This document shows positions 9,147 through 19,534 of a stretch of DNA of 33,645 bases, one piece after another; position 1 is the first letter of the stretch; every line of letters starts with the position of its first letter. The stretch is from NCBI GenBank assembly GCA_947625955.1, contig CANQQH010000002.1, positions 1 through 33,645 on the forward strand, given 5' to 3'. A model generated the notes under the pieces. It was not told the DNA's origin, ran no database searches, and was given only the letters and a program-made list of their open reading frames with translations. A program made the position numbers and the translations under genes. This DNA is from an uncultured Clostridia bacterium (GTDB taxonomy: Bacteria > Bacillota > Clostridia > Christensenellales > UBA1242).

Positions 9147-10546
9147 TATTTATTCTCCTTATACTTCGTCATTGCATCAACAAGCTCTTTTATCTGCTTT
9201 TCAATACGCTTTGTTTGGCTGGCAGACAAAGGTTGCTCGTTCTTTCTCATGAGTTTCTCGGCTCTTTCAAGCGCTTCCTCGAAGTCCTTGTCGTTCTTTA
9301 TAACGAACTCGCCCGACTGGTTAACTTCCTTCTTTGGTCTGCCTCTTCCCCTCTTCACAGGCTCGTTTTCTACCTCAGTTTCAGGCCCTTCACTCGTTGA
9401 AACGAACGAGTTGATATCAACCTTGAAGTTGTCGGTGATCTTCGCCTTTTTGTCCGCCTCAGTTTCTTCTTTGCCACCAACTTTTTGGGTTTCAGCAGGC
9501 GCTGCTATTTCCTCGTCGGCCTCGTCTTTTTCCTCAGCGAGTTCCTCGTTGTCTTCTTCGATAGGCTCGTCATCTTTTAGTTCTTCGTCTTCTTCATCAA
9601 AGTCGTCTTCTTCAACATCTTCGTCTTCCGCCTCTTCTTCGCTTGGAACGTTAATTTCTTGCCTTGGGGCTTCTTCCTTTTTTATTTCTTCTGCTAGGGT
9701 TGAAGGTGCTTCTTTTTGATTTTCTGGTTCGGTTGAAGGCTCTTCATCGGCAAGGTCTTCAAAGCCCGGCGCAACTATAATGTCGCTGAACATATCTTCT
9801 TCTTTCGACTCTTCTACCCCCTTTATATCTTTCTGCACATCTCTTTCATTCAAAAGATTATTGATTCGATCAAGAAGGTCTTTCACGTCGGAGCCTGCTA
9901 CCACCTCTTCATTTTTGCTTTCGGTTGCAGGTTTGCAAGCTTTGTGGGCGTTGTCGAAGTTATCGAGCATGTCGTTGAAGTCGTCAACGGCGGTTCTATA
10001 TTGATATTGTCTGATCGCCGTGTAAACATAATAGAACACTTTCGCAAGGAGCAAAAATGCCAAAGGAATAATCGCTGCCTCAGCAATCAAGTAGCCAGTC
10101 AAGCTCACCTCGTTTCCAAGGAACGCGATGCTGAAAAGCAAAAGAGAAGTGAAAACAAAGTTGATATATGTTTTGATGAAGGACTTGTTTTGATTGAAAA
10201 CACCACCCGACAACTCAACATCTAGGCTTTCAAACCTCTTGATGAACTTTGAAGGTTTGTCGGTCTGCCCGTCAAGATAGTTGTTGAGTCCGCGTTGGAA
10301 CTCGGACGGCATTTTCTCAGCGAGTTTCAAAAGCCCAGCTTTCGACTCTTCGCCCAGCCCGTTTCTGCTGATATACTCATTGATTTCCCTTGCCCTGAGC
10401 GAGAACTTGTTTTGGAAGGAAAAGATGAGCGAAAAAATAATCCAAATTGCCAAAATTCCAAGGCAGATAAGCCCTGCAATCGCCAAACGCTCGTTTGTTA
10501 TAACGCCAACAATAACTTTGAACGCCGTTCTAAAATATTCAAACAT
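9146..10546 (-). CDS. Membrane protein (about 3 TM) with long acidic linker and C-terminal AT-hook-like KRGRGRPKK
   Basis: 466 aa. Hydrophobic segments LAIAGLICLGILAIWIIFSLIF, FVFTSLLLFSIAFLG and AEAAIIPLAFLLLAKVFYYVY; Glu/Asp-rich 240-380; PVKRGRGRPKKEV. Confidence 0.75.
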   Translation of the reverse strand: MFEYFRTAFKVIVGVITNERLAIAGLICLGILAIWIIFSLIFSFQNKFSLRAREINEYISRNGLGEESKAGLLKLAEKMPSEFQRGLNNYLDGQTDKPSKFIKRFESLDVELSGGVFNQNKSFIKTYINFVFTSLLLFSIAFLGNEVSLTGYLIAEAAIIPLAFLLLAKVFYYVYTAIRQYQYRTAVDDFNDMLDNFDNAHKACKPATESKNEEVVAGSDVKDLLDRINNLLNERDVQKDIKGVEESKEEDMFSDIIVAPGFEDLADEEPSTEPENQKEAPSTLAEEIKKEEAPRQEINVPSEEEAEDEDVEEDDFDEEDEELKDDEPIEEDNEELAEEKDEADEEIAAPAETQKVGGKEETEADKKAKITDNFKVDINSFVSTSEGPETEVENEPVKRGRGRPKKEVNQSGEFVIKNDKDFEEALERAEKLMRKNEQPLSASQTKRIEKQIKELVDAMTKYKENK

Positions 10547-10639
10547 GATTTTGCCTCCATATTATTTTTTTCATTATATCACAATATTTTACCAACAACT
10601 AGCAATTTTTAGTATGTTTTATACATTTTAGATATTTTT

Positions 10640-13600
10640 TTAGACTTCAATGAGATTCCCGGTTTTGAGGCTGGCAAGATACTTCTTCATAACCTTCTTG
10701 TGCTTTGATTTTTCCATTGCCTCAGCATAGAGCGCAAGTTGCTTTCGATATCTTTCGAGCGTGGCTGGATTTTTGAGCGAGCCTGTTTTATAGTCGATAA
10801 TAACAAGTCCGCCATTTTCTTCAAGGCAAAGGTCAACAATACCCTGAACAACAACGCCGTCACCCTCGCAGCCGCCGAAGTTTTCTTTGGCTGAAAGCAA
10901 CATATAAAATTCAACTTCCTTTCCAATGTTCTTCGCGTTTCGAACAAGCAACGCAAACTCATTGTTTTCAAGCAGCTTGCTGATTCCGTCAATCATGATA
11001 TTCTCGCCCTCGTCTTTGGTCAAAAATCCAACTTCAACAAGCTCCTTCACCTTTTTTTCAAGCCCCTCTTTGTTTTCAAGGAGTGAGAGTTTTTCCATGA
11101 ATTTGTGTTGAAGCGTTCCATTCTCTGCCGACGAGCCGTCGCCTTCATCAAACGCAAACATCTGCGGTTCGCCCTCTTCTGCTGCCTCGCTAGAAATGGT
11201 CGTGACCGCCGTTTTAACAGGCACACCAACGCTGTTTTCAAACGGATATTTCTCAGCAAAAATCTCTTTTATCTTCTCAACCTTCTCATCATTAAACTCA
11301 TTAATAAGCACCTGCCTTTTCTCAGGTTTTTGCTTGCTTTCAATAAGTTCGTCGGCGTCGAAGAGCAAAACGTCATAGTTCACGGAGGCATATTTCGTTG
11401 GATTTTTTATCATGTCGCCAAGGTAATCAACAAAGCACATTGGGCTTGTTGGCAGTTCTTCCTTGATGCTTTCATAGCTGCCGCTTCCAACAACATAGAG
11501 ATAGTCGGTTGCCCTCGTCAGCGCAACATACAAAAGACGCTGCTGTTCTTCGAGCAGTTTTCGTGTTTCAACAAGTTTCACCCCTTGCTTTGCGATTGTT
11601 GGAAGTTTATACCTCGCAAAGGTCTCATGGAAAGAGAGCCCAACGCCTAGGTCCTTGCTGATGAGCATATCGCCCCTGAGCGATTTGAGGTTGAAGTTTT
11701 TGTTCGCCATAACCAAGAACACCACGCCAAACTCCAAGCCCTTCGACTTGTGGATTGTCATCACTTTCACGGAGCCGTAGGTGTGCTCGGGCTCGCACTT
11801 CACCCCGCCCTCGTCTTCAAATATATACTCAAACACGCTCTTGTCGCCAAGCGAGGAGAGGTATTTTATGAGTTTTTGCTTTCGTTTTTCGCCAGCCTCT
11901 TCAAAACTCATTCGAACAAGCACGTCTTGTTTTTTCACGATTTCCTCAGCAATCTCGCGTGCGCTGAGATACTCGCTTCGCTCGCGCGCGTTATCAAACA
12001 ATAGGAAAAAGTCTTGAAGTTTCTTTTGAAGTTTTTCGTCAAGTTTGCCGCTTTTGAGCGCGCTGAGTACGTTCTCATAGTAGTAGTCCCCGCCGCCCGC
12101 CAACTTTATCTTTGCCAGTTCATTCGCCGTGAAGCCGAATATCTTTGAGAACAGGCACGAAAAGAGGCTGTAATCATTCTTATAGTTCGCAACACTCTCC
12201 AAAAAACTTTTGAGCCCAAAGATATACTCGTCTTCCAAAATGTCGCTCTCGGTGTCGGTGCTAACAGGAATGCCCTGCTCTTCGATGGTCTCAACAAGCT
12301 TGGTCAAAAAACCATTGCGCGACTGCGTGAGGATGGTGATATCGCTATACCTGATTTCCCGCATCCTGCCAAGGTCTTTGTCGAAAATTTTCTTGTGGGC
12401 AACGAGGTCAGCAATCTGCCCCGCAATCATCAGGCCCTCTGCCTCGCCGTCTTTTTCAAGCTCAATCTCGGTCTGCTTGTCGTTCATAACGCTATAAACT
12501 TCAAGCTCGCCATCGTCTTTTTCTTGCTTCTTGGAGTCTGCAAACAAAATCTTGACGCGCTTCTCAGTGTCAACCTGTTTCTCCTCGTCGCCTGCAACCA
12601 AGCACGCCTCGTCTTTATAGTTAACGCCCCCAAACTCCTCGGTCATGCTCATTGAGAATATGGTGTTAACAAAGTCGAGAATCGCGCTCTTACTGCGGAA
12701 ATTCGCATTCAACAAAACCAGCTCTCCCTTTGTTTTGTCGGCGCCATAGAGGTTGTATTTTTCCAAAAATATCTCGGGGTCGCAAAGCCTGAAACGATAT
12801 ATGCTCTGCTTAACGTCGCCAACCATGAACCTGTTGTCGGGTCTTGACAAAAGGCGCAAAATCTCCTCTTGAACGCCGTTTATGTCTTGGTATTCGTCAA
12901 CAAGCACATAGTCATACTTCGCGCGTATCTCTTCAAGCAGGTCTTGGTTTTTCAAGACTTTGAGCGTGTTCTGTTCAAGGTCGTTGAAGTCCAGCCCGCC
13001 CTTTTCCTTTTTGAGCGAAGAAAACTCAACTTCAAACTCCTGCGTGAGGTCAAAGAGCCGCTGAACAACCTCTTTTGTGACAACAAGATTATCTTTTATG
13101 CTGTCGAGCGCGTCGGATATTGCATACTTTTTGAGCTCCTTGTAGCGCTTCAAAATCTCCTCTTTCAAAGCGGTTGCAGATTCTTTGAGAACAGTTTTCT
13201 CGGGCGTCAGTTTTGGAATGGTTGGCATGCGCGGGATCTCTTTGAGCCTTGACGCATTCTCCAAAAAGTCGCTCTTTGGATTGATGAAACTAACAATCGT
13301 GTCGAGTGCTTGCAGATATTCAACCAGCTCAGTTTCGCCGATTTTTGCAAACTCTTCAATCTTCTTTTGCACTTTTTCCTTGCAACGATAAAACTCGGCT
13401 TTCATGTGGGCGTCTATAATTTTAACGGCTGGGTTTTTGTTTAGGTCCGTGCTATAAAGGTCGTTGATTTTTTCCTTCCATCCGTCGCGGTCAACGATTG
13501 AGCAGAGAAAATCATAGAGTTTCAAAATGACTTCTTTGAGCGCAAACAAACTTCTATTTTTCGCAAAAATGTCAACAAGATTATAAAAATCCGCGTTATT

Positions 13601-14038
13601 TTCGGCACTTTTCGCCTTGAAAAGTTTTTCAAGCGCGCGTTCTTTGAGCGAAGAAACTTCGTCTTCGTCGAGCACAACAAAGGTTGGGTCGAGCCCCACT
13701 TCGAAAAAGTAGGCTTTGAGCAGCCTCGCGCAAAAGCTGTGAAGGTTGCTCACATCACTTGTTAGAATATCGTCAAGCTGCGCCAAAATAAATGGTGTTG
13801 GTTCAAGCGAAGAAAGTTTTTTGATGAGCTTATTTTTCATGTCGCTGGCGCTTGCCTTGGTGAAGCTTATTATCAAAAAGCGCTTGATTGGAATGTGGTC
13901 ATCGCAAACAAGTCGGGCAACTCTTTCAATCATGACCGTTGTTTTTCCGCTGCCCGCTGCCGCCGAAACAAGAATCGAGTTGTCTTTGAAATTGATTGCC
14001 TTTTCCTGTTCTTTGGTGAACCTTACTTTGTCAGCCAT
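10640..14038 (-). CDS. addA: ATP-dependent helicase/nuclease subunit A (AddA)
   Basis: FTKEQEKAINFKDNSILVSAAAGSGKTTVMIERV (Walker A), DYVLVDEYQDINGVQEEILRLL, VMTIHKSKGLEF, LLYVALTRA; C-terminal nuclease motif IIDYKTG. Confidence 0.95.
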   Translation of the reverse strand: MADKVRFTKEQEKAINFKDNSILVSAAAGSGKTTVMIERVARLVCDDHIPIKRFLIISFTKASASDMKNKLIKKLSSLEPTPFILAQLDDILTSDVSNLHSFCARLLKAYFFEVGLDPTFVVLDEDEVSSLKERALEKLFKAKSAENNADFYNLVDIFAKNRSLFALKEVILKLYDFLCSIVDRDGWKEKINDLYSTDLNKNPAVKIIDAHMKAEFYRCKEKVQKKIEEFAKIGETELVEYLQALDTIVSFINPKSDFLENASRLKEIPRMPTIPKLTPEKTVLKESATALKEEILKRYKELKKYAISDALDSIKDNLVVTKEVVQRLFDLTQEFEVEFSSLKKEKGGLDFNDLEQNTLKVLKNQDLLEEIRAKYDYVLVDEYQDINGVQEEILRLLSRPDNRFMVGDVKQSIYRFRLCDPEIFLEKYNLYGADKTKGELVLLNANFRSKSAILDFVNTIFSMSMTEEFGGVNYKDEACLVAGDEEKQVDTEKRVKILFADSKKQEKDDGELEVYSVMNDKQTEIELEKDGEAEGLMIAGQIADLVAHKKIFDKDLGRMREIRYSDITILTQSRNGFLTKLVETIEEQGIPVSTDTESDILEDEYIFGLKSFLESVANYKNDYSLFSCLFSKIFGFTANELAKIKLAGGGDYYYENVLSALKSGKLDEKLQKKLQDFFLLFDNARERSEYLSAREIAEEIVKKQDVLVRMSFEEAGEKRKQKLIKYLSSLGDKSVFEYIFEDEGGVKCEPEHTYGSVKVMTIHKSKGLEFGVVFLVMANKNFNLKSLRGDMLISKDLGVGLSFHETFARYKLPTIAKQGVKLVETRKLLEEQQRLLYVALTRATDYLYVVGSGSYESIKEELPTSPMCFVDYLGDMIKNPTKYASVNYDVLLFDADELIESKQKPEKRQVLINEFNDEKVEKIKEIFAEKYPFENSVGVPVKTAVTTISSEAAEEGEPQMFAFDEGDGSSAENGTLQHKFMEKLSLLENKEGLEKKVKELVEVGFLTKDEGENIMIDGISKLLENNEFALLVRNAKNIGKEVEFYMLLSAKENFGGCEGDGVVVQGIVDLCLEENGGLVIIDYKTGSLKNPATLERYRKQLALYAEAMEKSKHKKVMKKYLASLKTGNLIEV

Positions 14039-17000
14039 TTTTCGCCCTCCTTATAGAATTTTTCCGCCTTTTCGAGGCTTGGCTTGCGGATGAACTTGTA
14101 TTCGTCGTCGTTGATGCCGCAAACATTTTTCAGTTCGCAATAATCGCATGGCAACCTGTCGCCCTTTTTGAACGGCGTTTTGCTGTGGTAGCCCGAAAGT
14201 ATTTCATTTATTGCCTTTTTCGCAACCGCCAACGCGTAGTCACGCATGCTAACAAGCTCGCTTTCAGAGAGAAGATAGTCGTTCGCCTTGAACTCAATGA
14301 TGTTCTTTTCAATGTTCTTCTTCGCCGTTTTGAGGCTTGGCGAAATATAGTGGCTCTTTGGCGAGAGCAAACTGAGGTTCGTGTCCATATCGAAGATGGC
14401 TTTTTCGTTGTTCAGCAAAAAGCCTTGCATCTTGTAGGCGTCCTTTGCCTTTTCCTCGTCGTCAACGAAGTCGTTGTGCACAGGAAAATACAAAACCCCC
14501 GCAGGGCTTTTCTTGCTGCCGCTGAGCGCACTGAGATATATTGCAAGCTGCAACTTGTGGCCATAGTAAACATCCTCAGCCGACGTTGCCAGCTTGCCCG
14601 TTTTATAGTCGATGATGCGATAGTGATCGCTATTTTCGTCAACGCGGTCTATTCTTCCAACGATTTTAACGCTTGGGTTTTCGTGAATTTCAATGCCTTG
14701 AAGTTCGCCCCCGCCGAACCATTGTTCAAGCAAAGTTGGAACAAATTTCGAGTGGTCGAGTTGGTCTTTCAGCCCTTTCAAAAGCCGCTTGGATTCGTCT
14801 TTCAAAATCCCAAGCAACGCAAGGTTCTCTTCCTCGTTGTAGTTTTTCTCCTTGAAAACTTTCATCAAGAGATTGATTGCGAGCTTGTCGGAGTCAAAGT
14901 CCTTGTGCTTCAAATAGTGGTCAACAAACTTCTCACAGACCGCGTGCAAAATGTCACCAACATCAAGAGCTCTCAAAGAAGCAAGCTGCCTTTCTTTGAG
15001 CCTCAGGCCATACGATGCGAAGTGTTTGAGCGGACACGAGAAATAACATTCCAACTCTGAAATACTCGTTGTGCCCTTTTTGAAAAACAAATCTTTTGCG
15101 TTTTCGAGCGGCTCTTCTTGTTTTTGGATGTTGATATTATCAAAGAGTTCCTTTGCCGCGCCCATATCGTTTTCAAGCGCCTTATAGAGGCTGTGAACAT
15201 CCTCAGGCCTTGCAGCAAAATCCTCGCCGTCGCGATAGTGCGAAAGCGCCTCAGCCAAATAGTCGATTGCAACCTCGCGGCTGCCAAGACTTTTCGCGAA
15301 CTCCTCCACCTCGGCGTCTTCCTTGAACGGCGAGTGCAGCCTTTCGATCTTCATCTGCTCCTCGCCAACCAAGAACATTTCAGCAAGACTCATGACAAGC
15401 GCACTCATCTTCTCCTCTTCACCACTAGACGCGTGCTCAGAGAAACTTATGGTGAGTTTCTCAGTTGGAAGCAAAAGCAGCTCAAACGCTTTGTATCTCT
15501 CTCGGCGGTTTATGGTTCGAATTGTTGGCTCAATTTTCTTCTCGCTTATATTCTCAATCGACGAAATCTCGCTGTCTTGAATGAGGCCAAGGTCCTGCTC
15601 ACGCTTTGGGAAGTTCCCGTCGGTTGCACCCATGATATAAATGCTCTTGATGTTATATAGTCCGTCGGGCGAAGACACGATTTGAACCGTGTCAATCGAA
15701 AGGGGCAAAAGATTGATATCTGCTGATTCAAGCCCACTTATCAAAAGTGCATAGAGTTCATCGAGCTGAACTTTTCTTTCGCCCAAAAATTGTTTGAGTA
15801 TGAGAAGAACATTGCTTAGTTTCTTCTCTGCTTGTTTTGTTGCCATTGCAGAGCGCTCATCACCATTTTCAGTTTGCATTTTATAGAGTTTTTCAAGGCG
15901 TTTTGATAACTCAAACTTTTCAAAAAACGCAAAAATGCCGTCAACAAGGTCAAAAATGCGTAAATTTTCGCCGCAAACCAGAGAAAATTCACTAAAAACA
16001 TCGAAAACAACTTTTCGAATCTCTTCGGCATTTTCTTTGAGCGGGTCGTCAATTGAGAAAGGTTTTGAAAACCTGTTGTGGTTTATTGAGTACTTCAAAA
16101 CATAGTTTTCAAAGTCGTCGCACTTGTCTTTGTCTAGTTCCAAAAGTCCATTTCGAACGAACTGCAAAACGTCCTCTTGATCCAAACTTCTCTTAACAAG
16201 CCAGAAAAGCTCCTTCACCAAAACAAAGACCTGATGAGTTTCAAACTGATATGGGCAAGCTGAAAAATATGGCACTCCAAAGTCGCCAAGCGCGCTTTCA
16301 ACGAAAGGTCTAAGCTCCTCTTTCGCCAGATATACGCAAATGTCACGATAGCGATATTTGCCGCTGAGGATGTCTTCCCTTATGAGACTTGCAACCTTTC
16401 TTGCCTCAACATATTCGCTCGTTGCGCCGAAGATATTGATTTCTCCATGGCGCTGCTGCTTTTTGAGCGGATAGCTATAAAGATCATTATAAATATGCAA
16501 AAAGTCCCCTTTGAAATCTGCTTTCACCAGCTCTGGGTCATATTTTATGTGCGCTTTTTCAGCAACAACTTTCAGTTTTTCAAACACCTCATTATCGCTT
16601 ATATGCGCATTTTTTTGCGTTTTGTGCATATATGGAGCACTAACAGTGAGCGATTTTGCGTTTTTTAGTATGCTCGATATAACGCTAGTCATCGACGCCG
16701 TGAGCGAATCAAAGCCAACAAAAAACACATGCGACTTTTTGATTCTCTCGCTAAGTTCAACTTGTTTTTCAAGCATTGAGAGTTTGTCGGATGGGTCGAA
16801 GATGTCTTCCCCAAGATAGTTCTCATAGGCATCATACAAAAGCGCAATGTCAGTCAGCTTGATTTTGAGCGCAACAGGGCATTTTTGCGATGACTCACTG
16901 AGTTCAAGTGGTGAAATTCCACTTGATTTGAGTTGCTGGATTGTTTCATAGATATTCTCAGCAAAGCCAACGGTGAGTGCTGTTTTCTTATAGCACGCGA

Positions 17001-17301
17001 GGTTATCTTGCATTTCCATGATGATGTTGCGAACAATCATCACGCCCGCCTCTTTTGAAAGCGGAAAAATAGGCTTCAATTGCAATTTTTTGAGAAGCCT
17101 TGAAAAACTATAAACGAAAACATTTGAAAAAGCGTGCGAAGGAAAATTATCAAGCAAATATCTTTCAACATAGAGCGTTTTTGTTTCGGGAGCCAAAACA
17201 ATGAACTCTTCCTCACTCCCATTTGCCTTTTCAATAAGTTCACTAAGTGCCTTTTTCAAGGCTTTTTCACAAGTTGCACCAATAATAAAATTCATTTTCA
17301 T
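14023..17301 (-). CDS. addB: ATP-dependent helicase/nuclease subunit B (AddB)
   Basis: Adjacent to and overlapping addA by 16 nt; C-terminal IIDYKTGKL nuclease motif and Cys set (CPLKHF...CDYCELKNVCG). Confidence 0.92.
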   Translation of the reverse strand: MKMNFIIGATCEKALKKALSELIEKANGSEEEFIVLAPETKTLYVERYLLDNFPSHAFSNVFVYSFSRLLKKLQLKPIFPLSKEAGVMIVRNIIMEMQDNLACYKKTALTVGFAENIYETIQQLKSSGISPLELSESSQKCPVALKIKLTDIALLYDAYENYLGEDIFDPSDKLSMLEKQVELSERIKKSHVFFVGFDSLTASMTSVISSILKNAKSLTVSAPYMHKTQKNAHISDNEVFEKLKVVAEKAHIKYDPELVKADFKGDFLHIYNDLYSYPLKKQQRHGEINIFGATSEYVEARKVASLIREDILSGKYRYRDICVYLAKEELRPFVESALGDFGVPYFSACPYQFETHQVFVLVKELFWLVKRSLDQEDVLQFVRNGLLELDKDKCDDFENYVLKYSINHNRFSKPFSIDDPLKENAEEIRKVVFDVFSEFSLVCGENLRIFDLVDGIFAFFEKFELSKRLEKLYKMQTENGDERSAMATKQAEKKLSNVLLILKQFLGERKVQLDELYALLISGLESADINLLPLSIDTVQIVSSPDGLYNIKSIYIMGATDGNFPKREQDLGLIQDSEISSIENISEKKIEPTIRTINRRERYKAFELLLLPTEKLTISFSEHASSGEEEKMSALVMSLAEMFLVGEEQMKIERLHSPFKEDAEVEEFAKSLGSREVAIDYLAEALSHYRDGEDFAARPEDVHSLYKALENDMGAAKELFDNINIQKQEEPLENAKDLFFKKGTTSISELECYFSCPLKHFASYGLRLKERQLASLRALDVGDILHAVCEKFVDHYLKHKDFDSDKLAINLLMKVFKEKNYNEEENLALLGILKDESKRLLKGLKDQLDHSKFVPTLLEQWFGGGELQGIEIHENPSVKIVGRIDRVDENSDHYRIIDYKTGKLATSAEDVYYGHKLQLAIYLSALSGSKKSPAGVLYFPVHNDFVDDEEKAKDAYKMQGFLLNNEKAIFDMDTNLSLLSPKSHYISPSLKTAKKNIEKNIIEFKANDYLLSESELVSMRDYALAVAKKAINEILSGYHSKTPFKKGDRLPCDYCELKNVCGINDDEYKFIRKPSLEKAEKFYKEGEKWLTK

Positions 17302-17311
17302 AGGTCAATTA

Positions 17312-17342
17312 TACCAAAAATCCGTTGCTTTTTCAATCAAAT
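17312..17342 (-). promoter_or_regulatory. Promoter for addB-addA
   Basis: Minus strand TTGAAA-aagcaacggatttttgg-TATAAT (17-bp spacer, TGGTATAAT extended -10). Confidence 0.65.
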
Positions 17343-17454
17343 TGCGTTCAAAAATCATTTTTGTATAGCTCCACAAAACGCAAATTTAATTACTCACTTG
17401 TATAAAAACGCGCAATTTTTATGCGTTTTTAACATTTATATTTTCAAAACAAAA

Positions 17455-17482
17455 AATAGCAGCGTCAAGCCGCTATTTTTTT
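17455..17482 (-). terminator. Terminator at the end of rplI
   Basis: AAATAGCGGC-ttgac-GCTGCTATTTT hairpin, overlapping the 3' end of the gene. Confidence 0.6.
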
Positions 17483-17916
17483 GAAACAATAACTTTCACC
17501 TTTCCGTCAACACCCTTATAGAGCTTGATTGGAACAGAATATGTTCCAACCGCCTTTATTGGATTTTGAAGCGCAATTTTCTTTCTGTCGATATCGAAGC
17601 CGAGGTTTGCAAGTTCTTCGGCAATTTCCTTTTGCCCAACTGAGCCAAACGCCTTGCCATTTTCGCCAATTTGAACACTCAAACTAACAGTAATGCTTTC
17701 AAGTTTTTTTGCAACCTCTTTTGCCGCCTCGGTTTCCTCTTTTATTCTTCTCGCCTCGTTGGCCTTTTCTTGCGCATTTATATTGAGATTTGCATTCGAC
17801 GCAACAACAGCAAGTTTGTTTTTCAAGAGGAAGTTGTTTGCATAGCCGTCGCTAACATTAACGATATCCCCTTTCACGCCCAAAGCTTTCACATTTTGCA
17901 ACAATATAACTTTCAT
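17473..17916 (-). CDS. rplI: 50S ribosomal protein L9
   Basis: [37 protein letters not shown]... is classic bL9. Confidence 0.97.
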   Translation of the reverse strand: MKVILLQNVKALGVKGDIVNVSDGYANNFLLKNKLAVVASNANLNINAQEKANEARRIKEETEAAKEVAKKLESITVSLSVQIGENGKAFGSVGQKEIAEELANLGFDIDRKKIALQNPIKAVGTYSVPIKLYKGVDGKVKVIVSKK

Positions 17917-17957
17917 TTTTCACTCCTTCTAAAAGTGGCTTTGCCCTTATGTTTTTT

Positions 17958-17988
17958 ATTATATCATGCTTTTTTTCTTGGGTCAATG
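17958..17988 (-). promoter_or_regulatory. Promoter for rplI
   Basis: Minus strand TTGACC-caagaaaaaaagcatga-TATAAT (17 bp). Confidence 0.65.
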
Positions 17989-18039
17989 AATAGTATAAAA
18001 ATTCCAAACTCATCTCAAACTAGAAACGGAGGAAAAGAA

Positions 18040-18327
18040 ATGTTTGATTTGAAATGCAAAAGGATGGATTGCAAGTTCAACGAAAAGTGCAACTGCAATT
18101 CCAAAAAGATTGAAGTGAATCCCAAGACCACTTGCAAAACCTATGAAGATTGCGGCGAAAGAAAAGAGATGCCCGACGAGATTGACCAAGTGCCATCGAG
18201 AAAGAACACGGTTGTGCGCTGCAAAGCAAAGTGCCTGTTCAACGACAACACGGTCTGCAAAGCAAATGGTATCTCCGTTCTCACGAACAACCAGAGCCCG
18301 CAATGCTCAACCTTTATGCCAAAATAA
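18040..18327 (+). CDS. DUF1540-like Cys-rich protein with two repeats (95 aa)
   Basis: ATG 18040 with CGGAGGAAAAG RBS; LKCKRMDCKFNEKCNCNSKKIEVNPKTTCKTYE and VRCKAKCLFNDNTVCKANGISVL. Confidence 0.75.
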   Translation: MFDLKCKRMDCKFNEKCNCNSKKIEVNPKTTCKTYEDCGERKEMPDEIDQVPSRKNTVVRCKAKCLFNDNTVCKANGISVLTNNQSPQCSTFMPK

Positions 18328-18342
18328 ACCCGCCACAATAAA

Positions 18343-18374
18343 ATATGCCAATCGAATTTTCGACTGGCTTATTT
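18343..18374. terminator. Bidirectional terminator
   Basis: AAAATATGCCAATCG-aatttt-CGACTGGCTTATTTTATTTTTT. Confidence 0.65.
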
Positions 18375-18790
18375 TATTTTTTTGAAAAATCGGGGTCAAA
18401 CTTCATTCCTGCGCCAACCTCGCCGTATGGCCTTGCAACGAAGCCGAACTTTTCATAGAACTTCTCTCTTCCCTTCGACGCCCCGAGATAAAGGTAGGTG
18501 TCGTCGTCCTCAATTGACCTATACCACTCCACAATCTCTCTCATCAAGATTGCGCCAATGCCTTCCTTTTGGCGTTTCTTGTCAACAACAACATCAAAAA
18601 CGGTATAGTAGCTGCCGTCACCAACAACGCGCGCCATGCCAACAATGTTTTTGCCCTCATAAACCGATACCGCAAAAGCGTTCATCTGCCTGTGCATGTT
18701 TATTTTTTCATCATCTCTTTCTCCCCAACCAACCGACATGAATAGTTTGTTGAAGTCCTCATTGCTTGGGAAACTATGTTTTATTTCCAA
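18374..18790 (-). CDS. GNAT family N-acetyltransferase
   Basis: VGMARVVGDGSYYTVFDVVVDKKRQKEGIGAILMREIVEW...YEKFGF. Confidence 0.88.
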   Translation of the reverse strand: MEIKHSFPSNEDFNKLFMSVGWGERDDEKINMHRQMNAFAVSVYEGKNIVGMARVVGDGSYYTVFDVVVDKKRQKEGIGAILMREIVEWYRSIEDDDTYLYLGASKGREKFYEKFGFVARPYGEVGAGMKFDPDFSKK

Positions 18791-18803
18791 TTTCTTGCCC
18801 TCA

Positions 18804-19514
18804 CTAATTGTTTTCCTTCATTTTAGGGCTTGGACGAATCATCTTGTCGTTAACCTTGACAGTTATTCGATTCATTGTTGAAATCGACACCGAAATTTTG
18901 CTCTCGCCAAGCGTTGTTGAAAGGACAATTGGTACAAAGCTCGTCAGCGTTTTGTGCTCATCAACCGTTTCGCCATCAACCTTGATATAGTGGTTGTAGA
19001 AACCAGCATACACAACAACTTCCTTTCCATCCACCGAATAGATTTTGAAGTTGAGCATCAGCGAGCAAAGGAAGAACGTGAGCGAGATTAATAACACAAA
19101 CACAGAAACCAACAAAAGCGCATAGTTAGTGTTGTCGGCGTCTATCGCAGGGTCAATCGAATAGCTTACTGCCTTCAAGCTCACGCCATAAACATCAACA
19201 CTTGCCGTTTTCTTGCCATTGAAAAAGAAATGCTCGAAGCTGTCGTCAACATATTTTCCGTCTTCGCCATAGAACTTTATGGTGATATATGCGTCGTTGG
19301 CTTTATGGTTAAGGGTCACGGTTATTTTTGCCGTTGAATATTCACCTGTGCTATTTGAGATGATTTTCCCACTATCGTCAACAACTTTATAGTTGCCAAA
19401 TGGATAGAAAGAAAATATCAACAAAAACAGCGACACAAGAAACAATACCCCAAACACCACTCTGTTTATGAGAATGAATAAGTTTTCCTTGTAGTCAAAT
19501 TTTTTCTTTTCCAT
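18804..19514 (-). CDS. Hypothetical membrane protein (2 TM)
   Basis: 236 aa complete ORF with two hydrophobic segments. Confidence 0.6.
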   Translation of the reverse strand: MEKKKFDYKENLFILINRVVFGVLFLVSLFLLIFSFYPFGNYKVVDDSGKIISNSTGEYSTAKITVTLNHKANDAYITIKFYGEDGKYVDDSFEHFFFNGKKTASVDVYGVSLKAVSYSIDPAIDADNTNYALLLVSVFVLLISLTFFLCSLMLNFKIYSVDGKEVVVYAGFYNHYIKVDGETVDEHKTLTSFVPIVLSTTLGESKISVSISTMNRITVKVNDKMIRPSPKMKENN

Positions 19515-19534
19515 ACAAATTTCCCTGTTACTCG

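Noticed and set aside
8733-9719. 328-aa + strand ORF with Ser-rich C-terminus
   Set aside because: Antisense to the DUF1858 gene and the acidic linker of the 9146..10546 gene; the Ser runs are the reverse complement of Glu/Asp codons, and it starts in the promoter region.
14185-15060. 291-aa + strand ORF and similar ORFs opposite addA/addB
   Set aside because: Antisense to well-supported AddA/AddB; no recognisable domain; frame-mirroring artefact.
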